64,000 nucleotides of DNA, from the NCBI RefSeq assembly GCF_000473165.1, contig NZ_KI421504.1, positions 308,595 through 372,594 on the forward strand. The letters run 5' to 3'. The position numbers and the translations under genes are program-made. The notes below the pieces were generated by a model. That model was not told where the DNA came from. It was given only the letters and a program-made list of their open reading frames with translations, and searched no databases. The DNA is from Leisingera aquimarina DSM 24565 (GTDB lineage: Bacteria; Pseudomonadota; Alphaproteobacteria; Rhodobacterales; Rhodobacteraceae). Below are positions 39,978-52,805 of this stretch, one piece after another (positions within the stretch are counted from its first letter, which is position 1; each line of letters begins with the position of its first letter).

Positions 39978-42935
39978 ATGGCCGTGCCTAAAATTCCTGC
40001 ACGCTGGCTGCGCGCTTTCAGCAACCGGACTTACCTGCCTGCCCTGCTTGCCTTGGCGGTAGTCTGTGCCGCAGGATTTTATGCTGAGCAGCAAAACGCC
40101 ACAATCCACCACCAGTCCGAACGCGCCAGGGTCCAGCAAGAAGCAGGGATGCTCAAGTCCCGGCTGGAAGGTCAGGTCAATGGCGACTATCAGCGGCTGC
40201 GCGGGCTGGCCGCGATGCTGGCCACCGAACCGGACATGGAGCAGGCACGGTTCAGCCGGATAGCTGCGCAGGTGCTCGAGGGAAAGACCACCATCCGGCA
40301 CATCGCTGCGGCCCCCGGCTTAGTGGTTTCGCTGGTCTACCCAGTGAAAGGGAACGAACCCGTCATCGGACTGGACTACAATCAGAATGCCGCGCAGCGC
40401 GCAGCGGCGCACCGGGTGCGCGATAGCGGTGACATGGTGCTGGCCGGACCGGTAAACTTGGTACAGGGCGGCTCCGGGTTTATCTACCGGCTGCCTATTT
40501 TCACCGGGTCAGGGACTGACCGGCAATTCTGGGGCATTCTCTCAGCGGTGGTCGCCACTGGCACTCTTTATACAGAGACCGGGATCAACGGAAACAAGGG
40601 CGGCCTGGAAATAGCGCTAACTGGCCAAGACGGGACAGGCCCCTCTGGCCGCCAGTTTTTCGGCGTGCCGGACATGCTGACCGGAGATCCCGTTCTGCTG
40701 GACATAAACCTGCCAGTTGGCTCCTGGAAACTGGCCGCCCGCCCCCAAGGCGGCTGGCAAAGCGTTCCTGGCAACCTGTGGAAGCTGAGACTGGGTCTGC
40801 TGGCGGCGGCAGCACTGGTCGTTTTCCCGACGTTTCTGGCCGGCAGGCTGTCTGCTGCTCGGCAAACCGTGATCGGCAAGCTGCGGCGCAGGGAAGCCGA
40901 ACTTGAGGCAGTCTCGCGGCGGTTGGAAATTGCGGTCAAAACATCCAGGGTCGGCATTTGGGAATGCGACTCGGAGAACCAGAAAGTGAGCTGGGACAGC
41001 CGCATGCATGAGCTTTACGGCGTTCCCGTGGAACAGGGGCCGCTGGAGGGGGCGGAGTGGATGGCCATGCTGCACCCCGGCGACCGGGTCCGGGCGGCCA
41101 AGGCACTGCAGTCAGCTGAGCGGAACAAGACACACTTTGCCTCGGACTTCCGGATTGTTCTGGAAGATGGCACCTTCAAGCATATCCGGGCGCTGGCCAG
41201 CCCGTTTACTGATGCGCAAGGCCGCGACTGGATGATCGGCGTCAACTGGAATGTGTCGGAAGATGTCCATCTGCGCGAAGAACTGATCCGTGCGAATCAG
41301 ACTCTGTCCGAGCGGAACAGCGAACTGAAACACGGCAAACGCGCACTGGAAGACGCCCATGCCGAATTGCAAAAACAACAGGCGGAACTGCACCGTCTGT
41401 CGCTGGTCGCAAAACACGCGTCCGACAGTATCATCCTGACCGATGCAGAGCGGCAGATCCTTTGGGTCAACGAGGCCTTCACCCGCGTCACAGGCTATGC
41501 CGCCAGCGAGGCGATTGGCCGGACACCTTCAGAATTGCTGGACGGCCCGGATACCGATCTTGGCGTGATCCGGGAAATGAACCGCCACAAAGACCTTGGC
41601 ATCCGCTATCATAACGAAGTGCTCACCTATACCAAATCAGGGGAAGAAGCCTGGTTCGATACCAATATCGTCCCGGTGACCGGCGAAGATGGCACAGTCG
41701 ACCTGATTATCGGCATTGAGCGCGACATCACCCATAGCAAACTGCGTGAACGGGAACTGGCAGAGGCCAAGGTTGCCGCTGAACAGGCCGATCGGGCCAA
41801 ATCGGAGTTCCTGGCCAACATGAGCCACGAAATCCGCACTCCGATGAACGGCATCATCGGCATGGCCGACCTGCTGGCAGAGGCCGAGCTTCCGCCGGAT
41901 GAACAGCAGAATGTGGAAACCATCCGCAGCTCGGCACAAGCACTGCTGAAGATCATCAATGACATTCTCGACCTGTCGCGGCTGGAGGCAGGGAAATTCT
42001 CCATAGTCGAGGAGGATTTCAATCTGCGTGACTGCATTGCCAGTGCGGCGGGGCTGTTCCGCCCGAAAGCGCTGGCAAAAGGTTTGTCGCTGCAGGTCTC
42101 CTACGCTGACGGACTGGCGGAACGGCTGCATGGCGATGACGGGCGCTTGCGGCAGATTCTGGTCAATCTGATCGGCAATGCTGTCAAGTTCACGCCGCAA
42201 GGCAGAATTGACGTCCGCGTCTCGCATGCCGACGGAAACCCATGCCGCCTTGTCGCTGAAGTTGAGGACAGCGGGATCGGAATTTCCGAATCTCAAGCGC
42301 GCCATATCTTTGACCGCTTCACCCAAGCAGACGCGGCGACGACAAAGGCGTTTGGCGGAACCGGGTTGGGGCTTACTATTTCCAGCATGCTGGCCAAGCG
42401 GATGGGTGGCAGCATTTCGGTAAAATCGGATCCCGGCCAAGGCTCTTGCTTCCGGCTGGAGCTGCAGATGGCGCCAGCCAAGCAAGCGCGCCCCCCGGCC
42501 GCGGAGATTTCGCTGGACACAGCACCTCAGATCAGACCTTGCAAAGTTCTGCTGGCTGAAGACAACCAAACCAACAGGCTGCTGATCCGCAAATTCCTTC
42601 GCGGCCAGCCGGTTGAGCTGGCTGAAGCCGGCAATGGCCGAGCGGCAGTTAACATGTTCAAGGAACAGCAGCCGGATATTATCCTGATGGATATGTCGAT
42701 GCCCGAGCTGGACGGCATTGCGGCCACCCGGGAGATCCGCAACCTGCCCATGCCCCAGCCAATAATCATTGCCCTTACGGCAAACGCGTTTTCCAGCGAC
42801 CGGCAAGCTTGCCTGGATGCGGGCATGGATCACTTCTTGGCCAAGCCGGTCAAAAAGGCAGTTCTGCTGCACACCTTGGCATCATTTCTGACAGATACTG
42901 CCTCCCTTGAACTGCAGTCCAGGGCAAGTGCCTGA
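39978..42935 (+). CDS. Hybrid sensor histidine kinase (CHASE-PAS-PAS-HisKA-HATPase-REC)
   Basis: A 985-residue membrane sensor kinase. Helix 1 (YLPALLALAVVCAAGFYA) is followed by a periplasmic CHASE domain (about residues 70-235; AAPGLVVSLVYPVKGNEPVIGLDY) and helix 2 (LLAAAALVVFPTFLAG, about 275-290). Two PAS domains follow (about 310-420 and 465-585). The phospho-acceptor His is in NMSHEIRTPMNGI (about 617); the ATPase boxes are NLIGNAVKFTP, EDSGIGIS and FGGTGLGL. The C-terminal receiver has its Asp in IILMDMSMPELDG (about 920). CHASE domains bind small extracellular ligands. TTG 39918 would add 20 residues; I prefer ATG 39978 with AAAGGTAGCAAG. No partner regulator is adjacent. Confidence 0.92.
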   Translation: MAVPKIPARWLRAFSNRTYLPALLALAVVCAAGFYAEQQNATIHHQSERARVQQEAGMLKSRLEGQVNGDYQRLRGLAAMLATEPDMEQARFSRIAAQVLEGKTTIRHIAAAPGLVVSLVYPVKGNEPVIGLDYNQNAAQRAAAHRVRDSGDMVLAGPVNLVQGGSGFIYRLPIFTGSGTDRQFWGILSAVVATGTLYTETGINGNKGGLEIALTGQDGTGPSGRQFFGVPDMLTGDPVLLDINLPVGSWKLAARPQGGWQSVPGNLWKLRLGLLAAAALVVFPTFLAGRLSAARQTVIGKLRRREAELEAVSRRLEIAVKTSRVGIWECDSENQKVSWDSRMHELYGVPVEQGPLEGAEWMAMLHPGDRVRAAKALQSAERNKTHFASDFRIVLEDGTFKHIRALASPFTDAQGRDWMIGVNWNVSEDVHLREELIRANQTLSERNSELKHGKRALEDAHAELQKQQAELHRLSLVAKHASDSIILTDAERQILWVNEAFTRVTGYAASEAIGRTPSELLDGPDTDLGVIREMNRHKDLGIRYHNEVLTYTKSGEEAWFDTNIVPVTGEDGTVDLIIGIERDITHSKLRERELAEAKVAAEQADRAKSEFLANMSHEIRTPMNGIIGMADLLAEAELPPDEQQNVETIRSSAQALLKIINDILDLSRLEAGKFSIVEEDFNLRDCIASAAGLFRPKALAKGLSLQVSYADGLAERLHGDDGRLRQILVNLIGNAVKFTPQGRIDVRVSHADGNPCRLVAEVEDSGIGISESQARHIFDRFTQADAATTKAFGGTGLGLTISSMLAKRMGGSISVKSDPGQGSCFRLELQMAPAKQARPPAAEISLDTAPQIRPCKVLLAEDNQTNRLLIRKFLRGQPVELAEAGNGRAAVNMFKEQQPDIILMDMSMPELDGIAATREIRNLPMPQPIIIALTANAFSSDRQACLDAGMDHFLAKPVKKAVLLHTLASFLTDTASLELQSRASA

Positions 42936-42986
42936 AGTCTCACCCCAATCCCATTGATTGCTCCAGCGCATCAAGCCGCACAGGAT

Positions 42987-43826
42987 CTAGACAGCCATTC
43001 CGATCAGGGCCACACCGCAGGCCATCAATACCGCAGAACCAAGCCGCCGCATCCAGTATCCTTCTTTGAGGAAGAAAAAACCGATCAACGCGGCAAAGAT
43101 CACAGAAGTTTCCCGCAGCGCGGACACCGCGCCCAGCGGGGCAAAGTTCTTGGCATAAAGCACCAGCCCGTAAGCCGTCATAGATACCAGCCCTCCGGCA
43201 ATCCCCAGGATCCATGTTCGCTTGGGCAAAGCCGCCAGCGTGCGGCGCTTGCGCACTGCTATGAACATGGCAATGAAAATGTGCAGAAATGCCCCCCAGG
43301 CCCAGTAGCTGAGTGTGTTTCCGGACAAACGCACGCCGATACCATCGACCAATGAATAAATCGAAATGCAAAAACCGGTCCCCGCAGCAAAGCCGAGGGC
43401 CGCGCGCCCGACACCCGAGCGCAGCGCCTTCCAGCTGCTGAGCTGGATGCCAAGGGCAATCACCGCAATGCCTCCCCAGGCCTGCAACGGCAAAACCTCG
43501 CCGGCAAAGATCATCGCCCATATGCCGACCAACGCCGGCACGATACCCCTGGCAATCGGGTATACGACGCTGAGATCACCGTGCTGATAGGCGCGGCCAA
43601 GCATGTAGTAGTACCCGAAATGAACTACCGTTGAGAGCAGGATATAGACAAAGCTTTCAGCAGAAGGCAGCGGCAGAACTGTGATCATCACGGCACTGGG
43701 GATCACTTGGCCAAAGGCAACCAGCCCGAGTGTGGTGGTGCGGTCTGCAGCCGTCTTCACGATGGCGTTCCACACAGCATGCAACAGCGCTGCCGACAAG
43801 ATGATAGCGATGATAAAAAAGGTCAT
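42987..43826 (-). CDS. EamA/DMT-family transporter
   Basis: A 279-residue inner-membrane protein with about ten helices in two EamA repeats (MTFFIIAIILSAALLHAVWN starts repeat 1; TGFCISIYSLVDGIG starts repeat 2). VYPIARGIVPALVGIWAMIFAGE is the typical end of repeat 1. Such proteins export or exchange small metabolites. It ends near the kinase gene, convergent with it. Substrate unknown. Confidence 0.88.
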   Translation of the reverse strand: MTFFIIAIILSAALLHAVWNAIVKTAADRTTTLGLVAFGQVIPSAVMITVLPLPSAESFVYILLSTVVHFGYYYMLGRAYQHGDLSVVYPIARGIVPALVGIWAMIFAGEVLPLQAWGGIAVIALGIQLSSWKALRSGVGRAALGFAAGTGFCISIYSLVDGIGVRLSGNTLSYWAWGAFLHIFIAMFIAVRKRRTLAALPKRTWILGIAGGLVSMTAYGLVLYAKNFAPLGAVSALRETSVIFAALIGFFFLKEGYWMRRLGSAVLMACGVALIGMAV

Positions 43827-43867
43827 GTTCCGGACAGGTCTTTAGGCAGGCGGCTGGGTTTCAAGCG

Positions 43868-45544
43868 TCACTCGGCGTCTTCCGGCAGCATTTCATTTAT
43901 CAGCCGGGTCTCCAGCAGCTGGCCATTCTGGTACAGAACCGGATAGGCTACCGCCGCAATGTGGCTGTTGAACTCACGTAAGGCACGCAGCGTTTCCAAA
44001 TGGATGTCGGACGTGTCAAAGCTTTCCCGGGCACCATTCTGCAACCGTTTCAGGTGACGTTTCCGGCTGTCGTGCTCCATCCGCTTCAATTCGGTTTTTT
44101 CCAAGCTCAACAGCCGCGCACTTTCCAAGTCATCAGAGATCAGCACATTGGAGGCCAGCTGCATATTGGCCAGGATTGCCTCATGCATCCGGGTGATCTC
44201 CATCCAGCCGTCCCGGGAAAAGCTCAGATTCCTTTTGTTCAAATCCCCCGCCAGGACTGTCAGACGACGGGCCACCACATCGCCGGCGGTTTCCAGGCGG
44301 ATCGCATATTCCATCAGGCCGCGGGCTGTCTTCAACTGCTCTTTTTCAAAGCCGTCCTCGGGGATCGCAGCGACATATTTCCGGATACCAGAGAGACAAG
44401 CGTTGACCTCATCATCCATCGACTGAACGGTCTTGATCTGCTCTTTGCCGCCTGATTGGTACAGTTCCAGTACCGGTCGGAACATGGCATTGACCTGGTC
44501 CGACATCCGCAGCAGTTCACGCTTAAGGTTCGAAACAGACACGGCTGCTGAACCATAGCTGCCCTGCTCCAGCGCACTGACAGGCCGCCCCGGATGGTTC
44601 ATCTCTGTCTGCGCTGGTTTGGGGAACAGCCGGGTAAAGATATCTCCCAACGGCGCGCAAACCGGCAGCGCGAGCACCAGCAGTGACGCATTGAAGGCCA
44701 GATGCGCATTGACCAGCATCTGGCCGCCCTGCGGATCCCCCAACACCCCTTGGCGCAGCGCCAGATTGGCGCCGAACAGGCAGATCACTGCCCAGGTGCC
44801 GCGCAAAGCCAGGTTGGCATATGGGATGCGGCGTGCCCGCAAGTCCATTCCGCGGCTCAGCCAGACGGGAATGAAGGCAGAACCGAAATTCGCCCCCAGT
44901 ACCAGTGAAAGACCGGCAGCAAAGGGTATCGCCCCGATTTGCACCAGCGTCACGCACATCAGGATAGCGGCAACTGACGAATGCATCACAAAAGCCAGCG
45001 CGCCACCGACCAGAAACGCCGTGATGTAATCCCGCGCCAAATAGCCCGCAACCGCCGGCAGAAAGGCGCTGTCGCGGATCGGGTCCATCGCTTCGCGCAG
45101 AAATCGCAACGAAATCAGGATGAAGGCGACCCCCATCAAGATCCTGCCAAGCTGCCGCGCCTTCTTGGCCTCCGTCTTGACGAACAGATACCCGCCGGCA
45201 GCCAGCAACACCGGCACCAGCCAATCGAGATCAAAGGAGAGGATTTGAATGATCAGCGCCGAACCCAGATCGCCGCCCAGCACGATAGCCAGCCCAGTGG
45301 GAAAGGCCAGATAGCCGCTGGCCGCAAACCCGGAGGTGAGCAGCGCCACGGCAGCCGAACTTTGTAGTACGATCGCCAGCATCAGCCCCATCAGGCCCGC
45401 CTGCAGATGGCTTTGCCGTCCGGTCAACAGCCGCTGGAACGAGGCGCCATAGCTGCGTTCGATCCCGGTGCGCACCATCCGCACCGCATAAAGAAGCAGC
45501 ATCGTGGCTCCCGCCAGACTGATCAAGAAAGTCAAAATTGCCAT
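43868..45544 (-). CDS. Na+/phosphate cotransporter family protein with PhoU-like C-terminus
   Basis: A 558-residue protein. The first ~310 residues hold two inverted Na/Pi-cotransporter repeats; the conserved glutamine/serine motifs are LQSSAAVALL (about residue 61) and MHSSVAAILM (about 190). The last ~230 residues form a helical, PhoU-like soluble domain (LKRELLRMSDQVNAMF, LKTARGLMEYAIRLETAGDVVARRL). Family members import phosphate with sodium, though several bacterial ones have other roles, including phosphate export-like function. Its promoter must lie in the 160 bases before it; it is 41 bases from the EamA gene downstream. Confidence 0.9.
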   Translation of the reverse strand: MAILTFLISLAGATMLLLYAVRMVRTGIERSYGASFQRLLTGRQSHLQAGLMGLMLAIVLQSSAAVALLTSGFAASGYLAFPTGLAIVLGGDLGSALIIQILSFDLDWLVPVLLAAGGYLFVKTEAKKARQLGRILMGVAFILISLRFLREAMDPIRDSAFLPAVAGYLARDYITAFLVGGALAFVMHSSVAAILMCVTLVQIGAIPFAAGLSLVLGANFGSAFIPVWLSRGMDLRARRIPYANLALRGTWAVICLFGANLALRQGVLGDPQGGQMLVNAHLAFNASLLVLALPVCAPLGDIFTRLFPKPAQTEMNHPGRPVSALEQGSYGSAAVSVSNLKRELLRMSDQVNAMFRPVLELYQSGGKEQIKTVQSMDDEVNACLSGIRKYVAAIPEDGFEKEQLKTARGLMEYAIRLETAGDVVARRLTVLAGDLNKRNLSFSRDGWMEITRMHEAILANMQLASNVLISDDLESARLLSLEKTELKRMEHDSRKRHLKRLQNGARESFDTSDIHLETLRALREFNSHIAAVAYPVLYQNGQLLETRLINEMLPEDAE

Positions 45545-45704
45545 GTCAGTTCCTGCTTGCAGCCTGTAGCGGGGCTGTATCTGTCACAGTTGCAGCCAAT
45601 GCAACCTTACCCCGTTCTTGAGGCAGCTGCTGCGGGCATTTCCAGCGGCCGCCCATCAAGCGGGCTGCATTTCAGGCTGCCTCGGAAGCGGTGTCAGGTG
45701 TTCG

Positions 45705-46496
45705 TTAGTCATCCTTGCCACCCGGAGCAACGTCCACTTTCACCCCCCAGCCTGCCAGCGCTGAAGAGAGTTTCTTGTCAGGTCTGCGGTCGGTAAACAG
45801 CAGGCTGATCTTGCGCGGAGAGGGTCCGCAATTGGGCGCAGTTTCTGCAAACTTGGGATGGGCCATGGCCACGGCCACCTGCTCTGTGCAATCGGCAACC
45901 ACCCCAGCCAACTGCGCCTCGGCCGCACTGTGATAGAGCACTCCCTGTTTGGCAGATAATGCGTCCGCAGACAGTATTGCCAGATCCAGCGCAAACCGGC
46001 GAACTTGCTGCTCAGCCACAAAACCAAAGGTGCCGCGCTCATTGCTTTGCAATTCGCCACCCAGCAAATGCACCCTGTTGCCATTGTGGTTTGCCAGTGC
46101 CTGCGCAGCTCCGATAGAATTGGTGACCACGATCAACCCGGTCTTCTGCCGCAGCTCCTCGGCAATAAATGCGGTAGTAGATCCGACATCCAGAAACAGC
46201 GCCATGCCATCACGGGCATGTGCAGCGATCCGAGCCGCGATCCGGGCTTTTTCCTTCTGGTTCTCAGAAATCCGCCGGGCAAAGCTGGTCGCACTCTGCG
46301 GCCCTGCCAGAAAAGCTCCGCCATGCACCCGCTGCACTGCTCCTGCCTTGTCCAATGCCTTGATGGTGCGGCGCACAGTTTCCTCGGAAACATCCAACAT
46401 TTTTGCAAGCTCCGCGCTGCGGGCTGATCCGCCCAAACGCCGCAAAGCGTCCACCAGCTCCAATTCGCGGTGAGAAAGAGAAAGTGAGTCCGACAA
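45705..46496 (-). CDS. DeoR/GlpR-family transcriptional regulator
   Basis: A 263-residue regulator with an N-terminal winged helix (SRSAELAKMLDVSEETVRRTIKALDKAGAVQRVHGGA, quoted in part from residues ~22-60) and a sugar-phosphate-binding C-terminal domain (IFLDVGSTTAFIAEEL-like: MALFLDVGSTTAFIAEELRQ). Such proteins respond to phosphorylated sugars or polyols. No obvious target operon is next to it: the Na/Pi gene downstream is on the same strand, and upstream lies an intergenic repeat region. Target unknown. Confidence 0.9.
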   Translation of the reverse strand: MSDSLSLSHRELELVDALRRLGGSARSAELAKMLDVSEETVRRTIKALDKAGAVQRVHGGAFLAGPQSATSFARRISENQKEKARIAARIAAHARDGMALFLDVGSTTAFIAEELRQKTGLIVVTNSIGAAQALANHNGNRVHLLGGELQSNERGTFGFVAEQQVRRFALDLAILSADALSAKQGVLYHSAAEAQLAGVVADCTEQVAVAMAHPKFAETAPNCGPSPRKISLLFTDRRPDKKLSSALAGWGVKVDVAPGGKDD

Positions 46497-46829
46497 GATT
46501 GAGCCTGTTCGCGTTTAACTGCCTTGTGCCATAAGGCATGGATTTTTTCCGGCTTACAAGGTCAGCCCACATTTTCCCACAATTTTCTGGATTTCCCCGC
46601 TTTCTGGCGGGCATTATCCGGCAAACGGGCACCTGCGAGTCCGGCCACCAGCCGCTCCCGCCCCTTTCCAGCCTGCCGGAGGCAGACCTGAAAGCGTTGA
46701 GCATGGCGCCGCGCAGGTGCACGGCGCGGGCAGCGCCCCAGTGGGGCGCTGCCGGGCCCAAGGCCCGTGCCGGGGCATCTTTGATGCACCTGCGGGGCGC
46801 GGGAGCCTCGCCTTTGCGGCAACAGAAAA
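46497..46829. repeat. Intergenic region with GC-rich palindromes
   Basis: No gene. It contains a near-perfect palindrome GGCAGCGCCCC-AGT-GGGGCGCTGCC at about 46728-46752, then CGGGCC..GGCCCG and other GC arms. The CAGCGCCCC unit matches that seen in the hairpin repeats around hisD, so it is probably another, more degraded member lacking the GTATTT end. Confidence 0.5.
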
Positions 46830-46857
46830 CCGCCGCGGCTGTGTGGGGCCGCGGCGG
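46820..46857 (-). terminator. Terminator of the glyA end of the serine-cycle operon
   Basis: Hairpin CCGCCGCGGC-TGTGTGGG-GCCGCGGCGG (46830-46857), followed in the - direction by GTTTTCTGTT, 27 bases after the glyA stop. The + side also has a CCTTTTCT run, so it may work in both directions. Confidence 0.75.
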
Positions 46858-46883
46858 TCCTTTTCTCTCAATCCTGCAGAGGC

Positions 46884-48167
46884 TTACAGGTTCGGGTACA
46901 GCGGGAACCGGGCGCAGAGGCCGGCCACTTTGGCGCGGACGGACGCTTCCACATCGGCATTGCCGTCTTCACCGTTGGCGGCCAGGCCGTCGATCACCTC
47001 GATGATCAGGTCGGCGATCTGGCGGAACTCAGCCTCGCCGAAGCCGCGGGTGGTGCCTGCGGGCGTGCCCAGGCGCAAACCGCTCGTCACGGTGGGCTTT
47101 TCCGGGTCGAACGGGATGCCGTTCTTGTTGGTGGTGATATGGGCGCGCCCCAGCGCCTTGTCGGCGATGTTGCCGGTGACGCCCTTGGGGCGCAGGTCGA
47201 CCAGCATCACGTGCGTGTCTGTGCCGCCGGTGACGATGTCCAATCCGCCCTGGATCAGCTGGTCTGCCAGCGCTGCCGCGTTGGCACGCACCTGCTTCTG
47301 GTAGATCTTGAACTCCGGCTTCAGCGCCTCGCCAAAGGCGGCCGCCTTGCCTGCGATCACATGCATCAGCGGACCGCCCTGGATGCCGGGGAAGATCGCC
47401 GAGTTCACTTTCTTGGCGATGGCCTCGTCATTGGTCACGATCATGCCGCCGCGGGGGCCGCGCAGGGTCTTGTGGGTGGTGGTGGTGGCCACATGCGCAT
47501 GGGGGAACGGCGAGGGGTGTTCACCCGCCGCGATCAGACCCGCGATATGGGCCATGTCGACCATGAAATAGGCGCCGACGCTGTCGGCGATTTCACGGAA
47601 CTTGGCAAAGTCGATCTGGCGCGGGATGGCGGAGCCGCCGGCGATGATCAGCTTGGGGCTATGCTCGGTTGCCAGCGCCTGGATCTGGTCGTAGTCGATC
47701 AGGTTGTCGCTTTCGCGCACGCCGTAATGCACCGCATTGAACCACTTGCCGGACTGGTTCGGACGCGCGCCGTGGGTCAGGTGGCCGCCGGAGGCCAGAT
47801 CCATGCCCAGGATGGTGTCGCCGGGCTGGATCAGCGCCTGGAACACGCCCTGGTTGGCCTGGCTGCCGGAGTTCGGCTGCACATTGGCAAATTCGCAGCC
47901 GAACAGTGCTTTGGCACGGTCGATCGCCAGGTTTTCGGCCACGTCCACATACTGGCAGCCGCCGTAATAGCGGCGTCCCGGGTAGCCTTCGGCGTATTTG
48001 TTGGTCAGCACCGACCCTTGCGCTTCCATCACCGCGGCGGAGACGATGTTCTCGGAGGCGATCAGCTCGATCTCGTCGCGCTGGCGCCCCAGTTCGGCTG
48101 TGATCGACGCATAAAGCTCAGGATCGCGCTCAGAGAGGGACTGAGTGAAAAAGAGGTCTTTGGACAT
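46884..48167 (-). CDS. glyA: Serine hydroxymethyltransferase
   Basis: A 427-residue PLP enzyme converting glycine plus methylene-tetrahydrofolate to serine, the carbon-entry step of the serine cycle. PLP-Lys is in [13 protein letters not shown] (about residue 229). Also visible are [43 protein letters not shown] and the C-terminal [20 protein letters not shown] 48167 is preceded by AGGAG; the frame to 48197 reaches into ppc's end. Last gene of the - strand operon, 13 bases after ppc. Confidence 0.97.
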   Translation of the reverse strand: MSKDLFFTQSLSERDPELYASITAELGRQRDEIELIASENIVSAAVMEAQGSVLTNKYAEGYPGRRYYGGCQYVDVAENLAIDRAKALFGCEFANVQPNSGSQANQGVFQALIQPGDTILGMDLASGGHLTHGARPNQSGKWFNAVHYGVRESDNLIDYDQIQALATEHSPKLIIAGGSAIPRQIDFAKFREIADSVGAYFMVDMAHIAGLIAAGEHPSPFPHAHVATTTTHKTLRGPRGGMIVTNDEAIAKKVNSAIFPGIQGGPLMHVIAGKAAAFGEALKPEFKIYQKQVRANAAALADQLIQGGLDIVTGGTDTHVMLVDLRPKGVTGNIADKALGRAHITTNKNGIPFDPEKPTVTSGLRLGTPAGTTRGFGEAEFRQIADLIIEVIDGLAANGEDGNADVEASVRAKVAGLCARFPLYPNL

Positions 48168-48180
48168 TCGGGGCTCCTGT

Positions 48181-50840
<2,660 letters not shown>

Positions 50841-50841
<1 letters not shown>

Positions 50842-51812
50842 CACATCACCCGATCACGCGGTTCGCGCCCTGCAAAGAAATCGGTCAGATTGTCGAGGAC
50901 ACGGAACCCCATCGCCTCGCGCGCCTCGCGGGTGGCGCTGCCCAAGTGCGGCAGCATCACCAGGTTGTCGCAGTCCATCAGATCCGGGTTGATGCGCGGT
51001 TCGCCGTCGAACACATCCAGCCCGGCGCCGCCGATGGTTTCGAACCACAGGGCGCGGGACAGGGCCAGCTCGTCGACTATCTCGCCACGGGCCGTATTAA
51101 TTAGGAATGCGTCCGGCTTCATCAGGTTCAGCATCCGGGTGTTGATAAGATGCCGGTTTGCAACTCCGCCCGGGCAGTGCAGCGAGACAAAGTCGCTCTG
51201 CGGCATCAGCTCTTCCAGGCTGTCGGCCTGAGTGGCGTTGTAACGGGCCAGGATATCGGGCGACACGCGAGAGCGGTTCTGCACCACGATCTTCATGCCA
51301 AAGCCATGATGCGCGCGGCGGGCCATTTCCTGGCCGATACGGCCGAAACCGACGATGCCCAATGTCTTGCCGGAAACTTTGGTGCCGACCAGATGGGTCG
51401 GACGCCAGCCGGTCCATTCACCGGCACGCACTTCACGCTCACCTTCACTTGCGCGGCGGGCCACCATCAATAGCAGCGTCATGGCGATGTCGGCAGTGCA
51501 TTCGCTAAGAACATCGGGAGTGTTGGTCACAGTCATGCCGTGACCTGCCGCACTGGGCATATCAATATGAGAGTAGCCAACGCCGTAGTTGGCCAGAATG
51601 CGGGCCTGGGGCTTAGTGATATCAAACGCACTGGCCGGGATCTTGTCGGTCACCGTCGGCAGTACAGCGTCATAGGATCTCATTGCGTCGCGCAGTTCCG
51701 CTTCGCTCAATGGCTTGTCGCCAGTGTTCAGCACAGCATCAAAGGCTTCAGAAAGCTGCGCCTCAACTGCGGCGGGCCAGCGGCGGGTCACCAGAACCTT
51801 GGGCTTTGCCAT
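50841..51812 (-). CDS. hprA: Hydroxypyruvate/glyoxylate reductase (D-2-hydroxyacid dehydrogenase)
   Basis: A 323-residue NAD(P)H-dependent dehydrogenase. Rossmann GFGRIGQEMARR (about residue 155-166), catalytic Arg in NTARGE (about 240), Glu in DVFDGEPRIN and His in LPHLGSATREARE (about 288). In this operon it reduces hydroxypyruvate to D-glycerate. GGGAGATGAAATC precedes the ATG. It is separated from mtkB by 99 bases containing a hairpin. Confidence 0.92.
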
Positions 51813-51853
51813 GATTTCATCTCCCTGTCGTGCTTATGCTTTATTAATTCGCC

Positions 51854-51885
51854 CCACCCCTGCCATTGCCCCAGGCCAGGGGTGG
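51854..51885 (-). terminator. Intra-operon hairpin between mtkB and hprA
   Basis: On the - strand CCACCCCTG-GCCTGGGGCAATGG-CAGGGGTGG followed by GGCGAATTAATAAAG. There is no continuous U-run, so partial termination, an RNase processing site or an mRNA stabiliser are all possible. It is the longest gap in the otherwise tight operon, apart from the one before sgaA. Confidence 0.4.
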
Positions 51886-51911
51886 AGCGTCGCACCTGTT
51901 CCGTGGCCGGA

Positions 51912-52805
51912 TCAGGCGGCGTTCTTTTTCATCACGCTTGCGATGGTTTCACCGATCACAGCGGGGTTTTCGGCAACGGTCACGCCGGCCGCCGACAGGA
52001 TCTCCACCTTCTCGGAAGCGGATTCGCCAAAGGCCGAGATGATCGCGCCCGCATGGCCCATGGTGCGGCCCTTAGGAGCGGTCAGACCCGCGACATAGGC
52101 CACCACCGGCTTGGTCACGTGGTTTTTGATGTAATCTGCCGCTTCCGCTTCCTGCGGGCCGCCGATTTCACCAATCATCGCGATGACCTCGGTTTCCGGA
52201 TCCTTCTCGAACCACTCAAGAATGTCCTTGAAGGAGGAACCGTTGATCGGGTCGCCGCCGATGCCGACCGAGGTCGAGATCCCCAGGCCCAGCTCTTTCA
52301 GCTGCGCTGCGGCCTCGTAGCCCAGCGTGCCCGAACGGCCGATGATGCCAACCGTGCCCGGCAAGTAGATGTGCCCCGGCATGATCCCCAGCAGTGCCTT
52401 GCCCGGCGAGATGGTGCCCGCGCAGTTCGGCCCCGTGAGGATCATCCGCTTGTCCTTGGGATAGCGGTACATGTAGCGCTTCACGCGGATCATGTCCTGG
52501 GCCGGGATGCCGTCGGTGATGCAGACACAGTAGTTGATGCCCGCATCCGCCGCTTCCATGATGGAGTCAGCTGCAAACGGCGGCGGCACAAACACCAAGG
52601 ATGCATTGGCGCCGGTTGCCTCCACCGCTTCTTTCACGGTGTTGAAGACCGGCACGCCCTCGACGGTTTCGCCGCCCTTGCCCGGCACAACGCCGCCCAC
52701 GACGTTGGTTCCGTATTCGATCATGTCTTTGGTATGGAACCGGGCGATTTTGCCGGTGATGCCCTGGACGATGACTTTGCTTTCGCGATCGAGAAGGATG
52801 CTCAT
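51912..52805 (-). CDS. mtkB: Malate-CoA ligase (malate thiokinase), alpha subunit
   Basis: A 297-residue CoA-ligase alpha subunit of the SucD/MtkB family. CoA-binding N-domain: [27 protein letters not shown]. The phospho-His is in [13 protein letters not shown] (about residue 248). Context, not sequence alone, distinguishes it from succinyl-CoA synthetase: the gene is inside a serine-cycle operon, and its length matches MtkB (about 296). The start overlaps the mtkA stop (ATGA at 52802-52805). Confidence 0.92.
   Translation of the reverse strand: MSILLDRESKVIVQGITGKIARFHTKDMIEYGTNVVGGVVPGKGGETVEGVPVFNTVKEAVEATGANASLVFVPPPFAADSIMEAADAGINYCVCITDGIPAQDMIRVKRYMYRYPKDKRMILTGPNCAGTISPGKALLGIMPGHIYLPGTVGIIGRSGTLGYEAAAQLKELGLGISTSVGIGGDPINGSSFKDILEWFEKDPETEVIAMIGEIGGPQEAEAADYIKNHVTKPVVAYVAGLTAPKGRTMGHAGAIISAFGESASEKVEILSAAGVTVAENPAVIGETIASVMKKNAA

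Noticed and set aside
46720..46830. CRISPR-like array from repeated GC palindromes
   Set aside because: No regular repeat-spacer spacing; palindromes differ in sequence and match the dispersed intergenic hairpin family.
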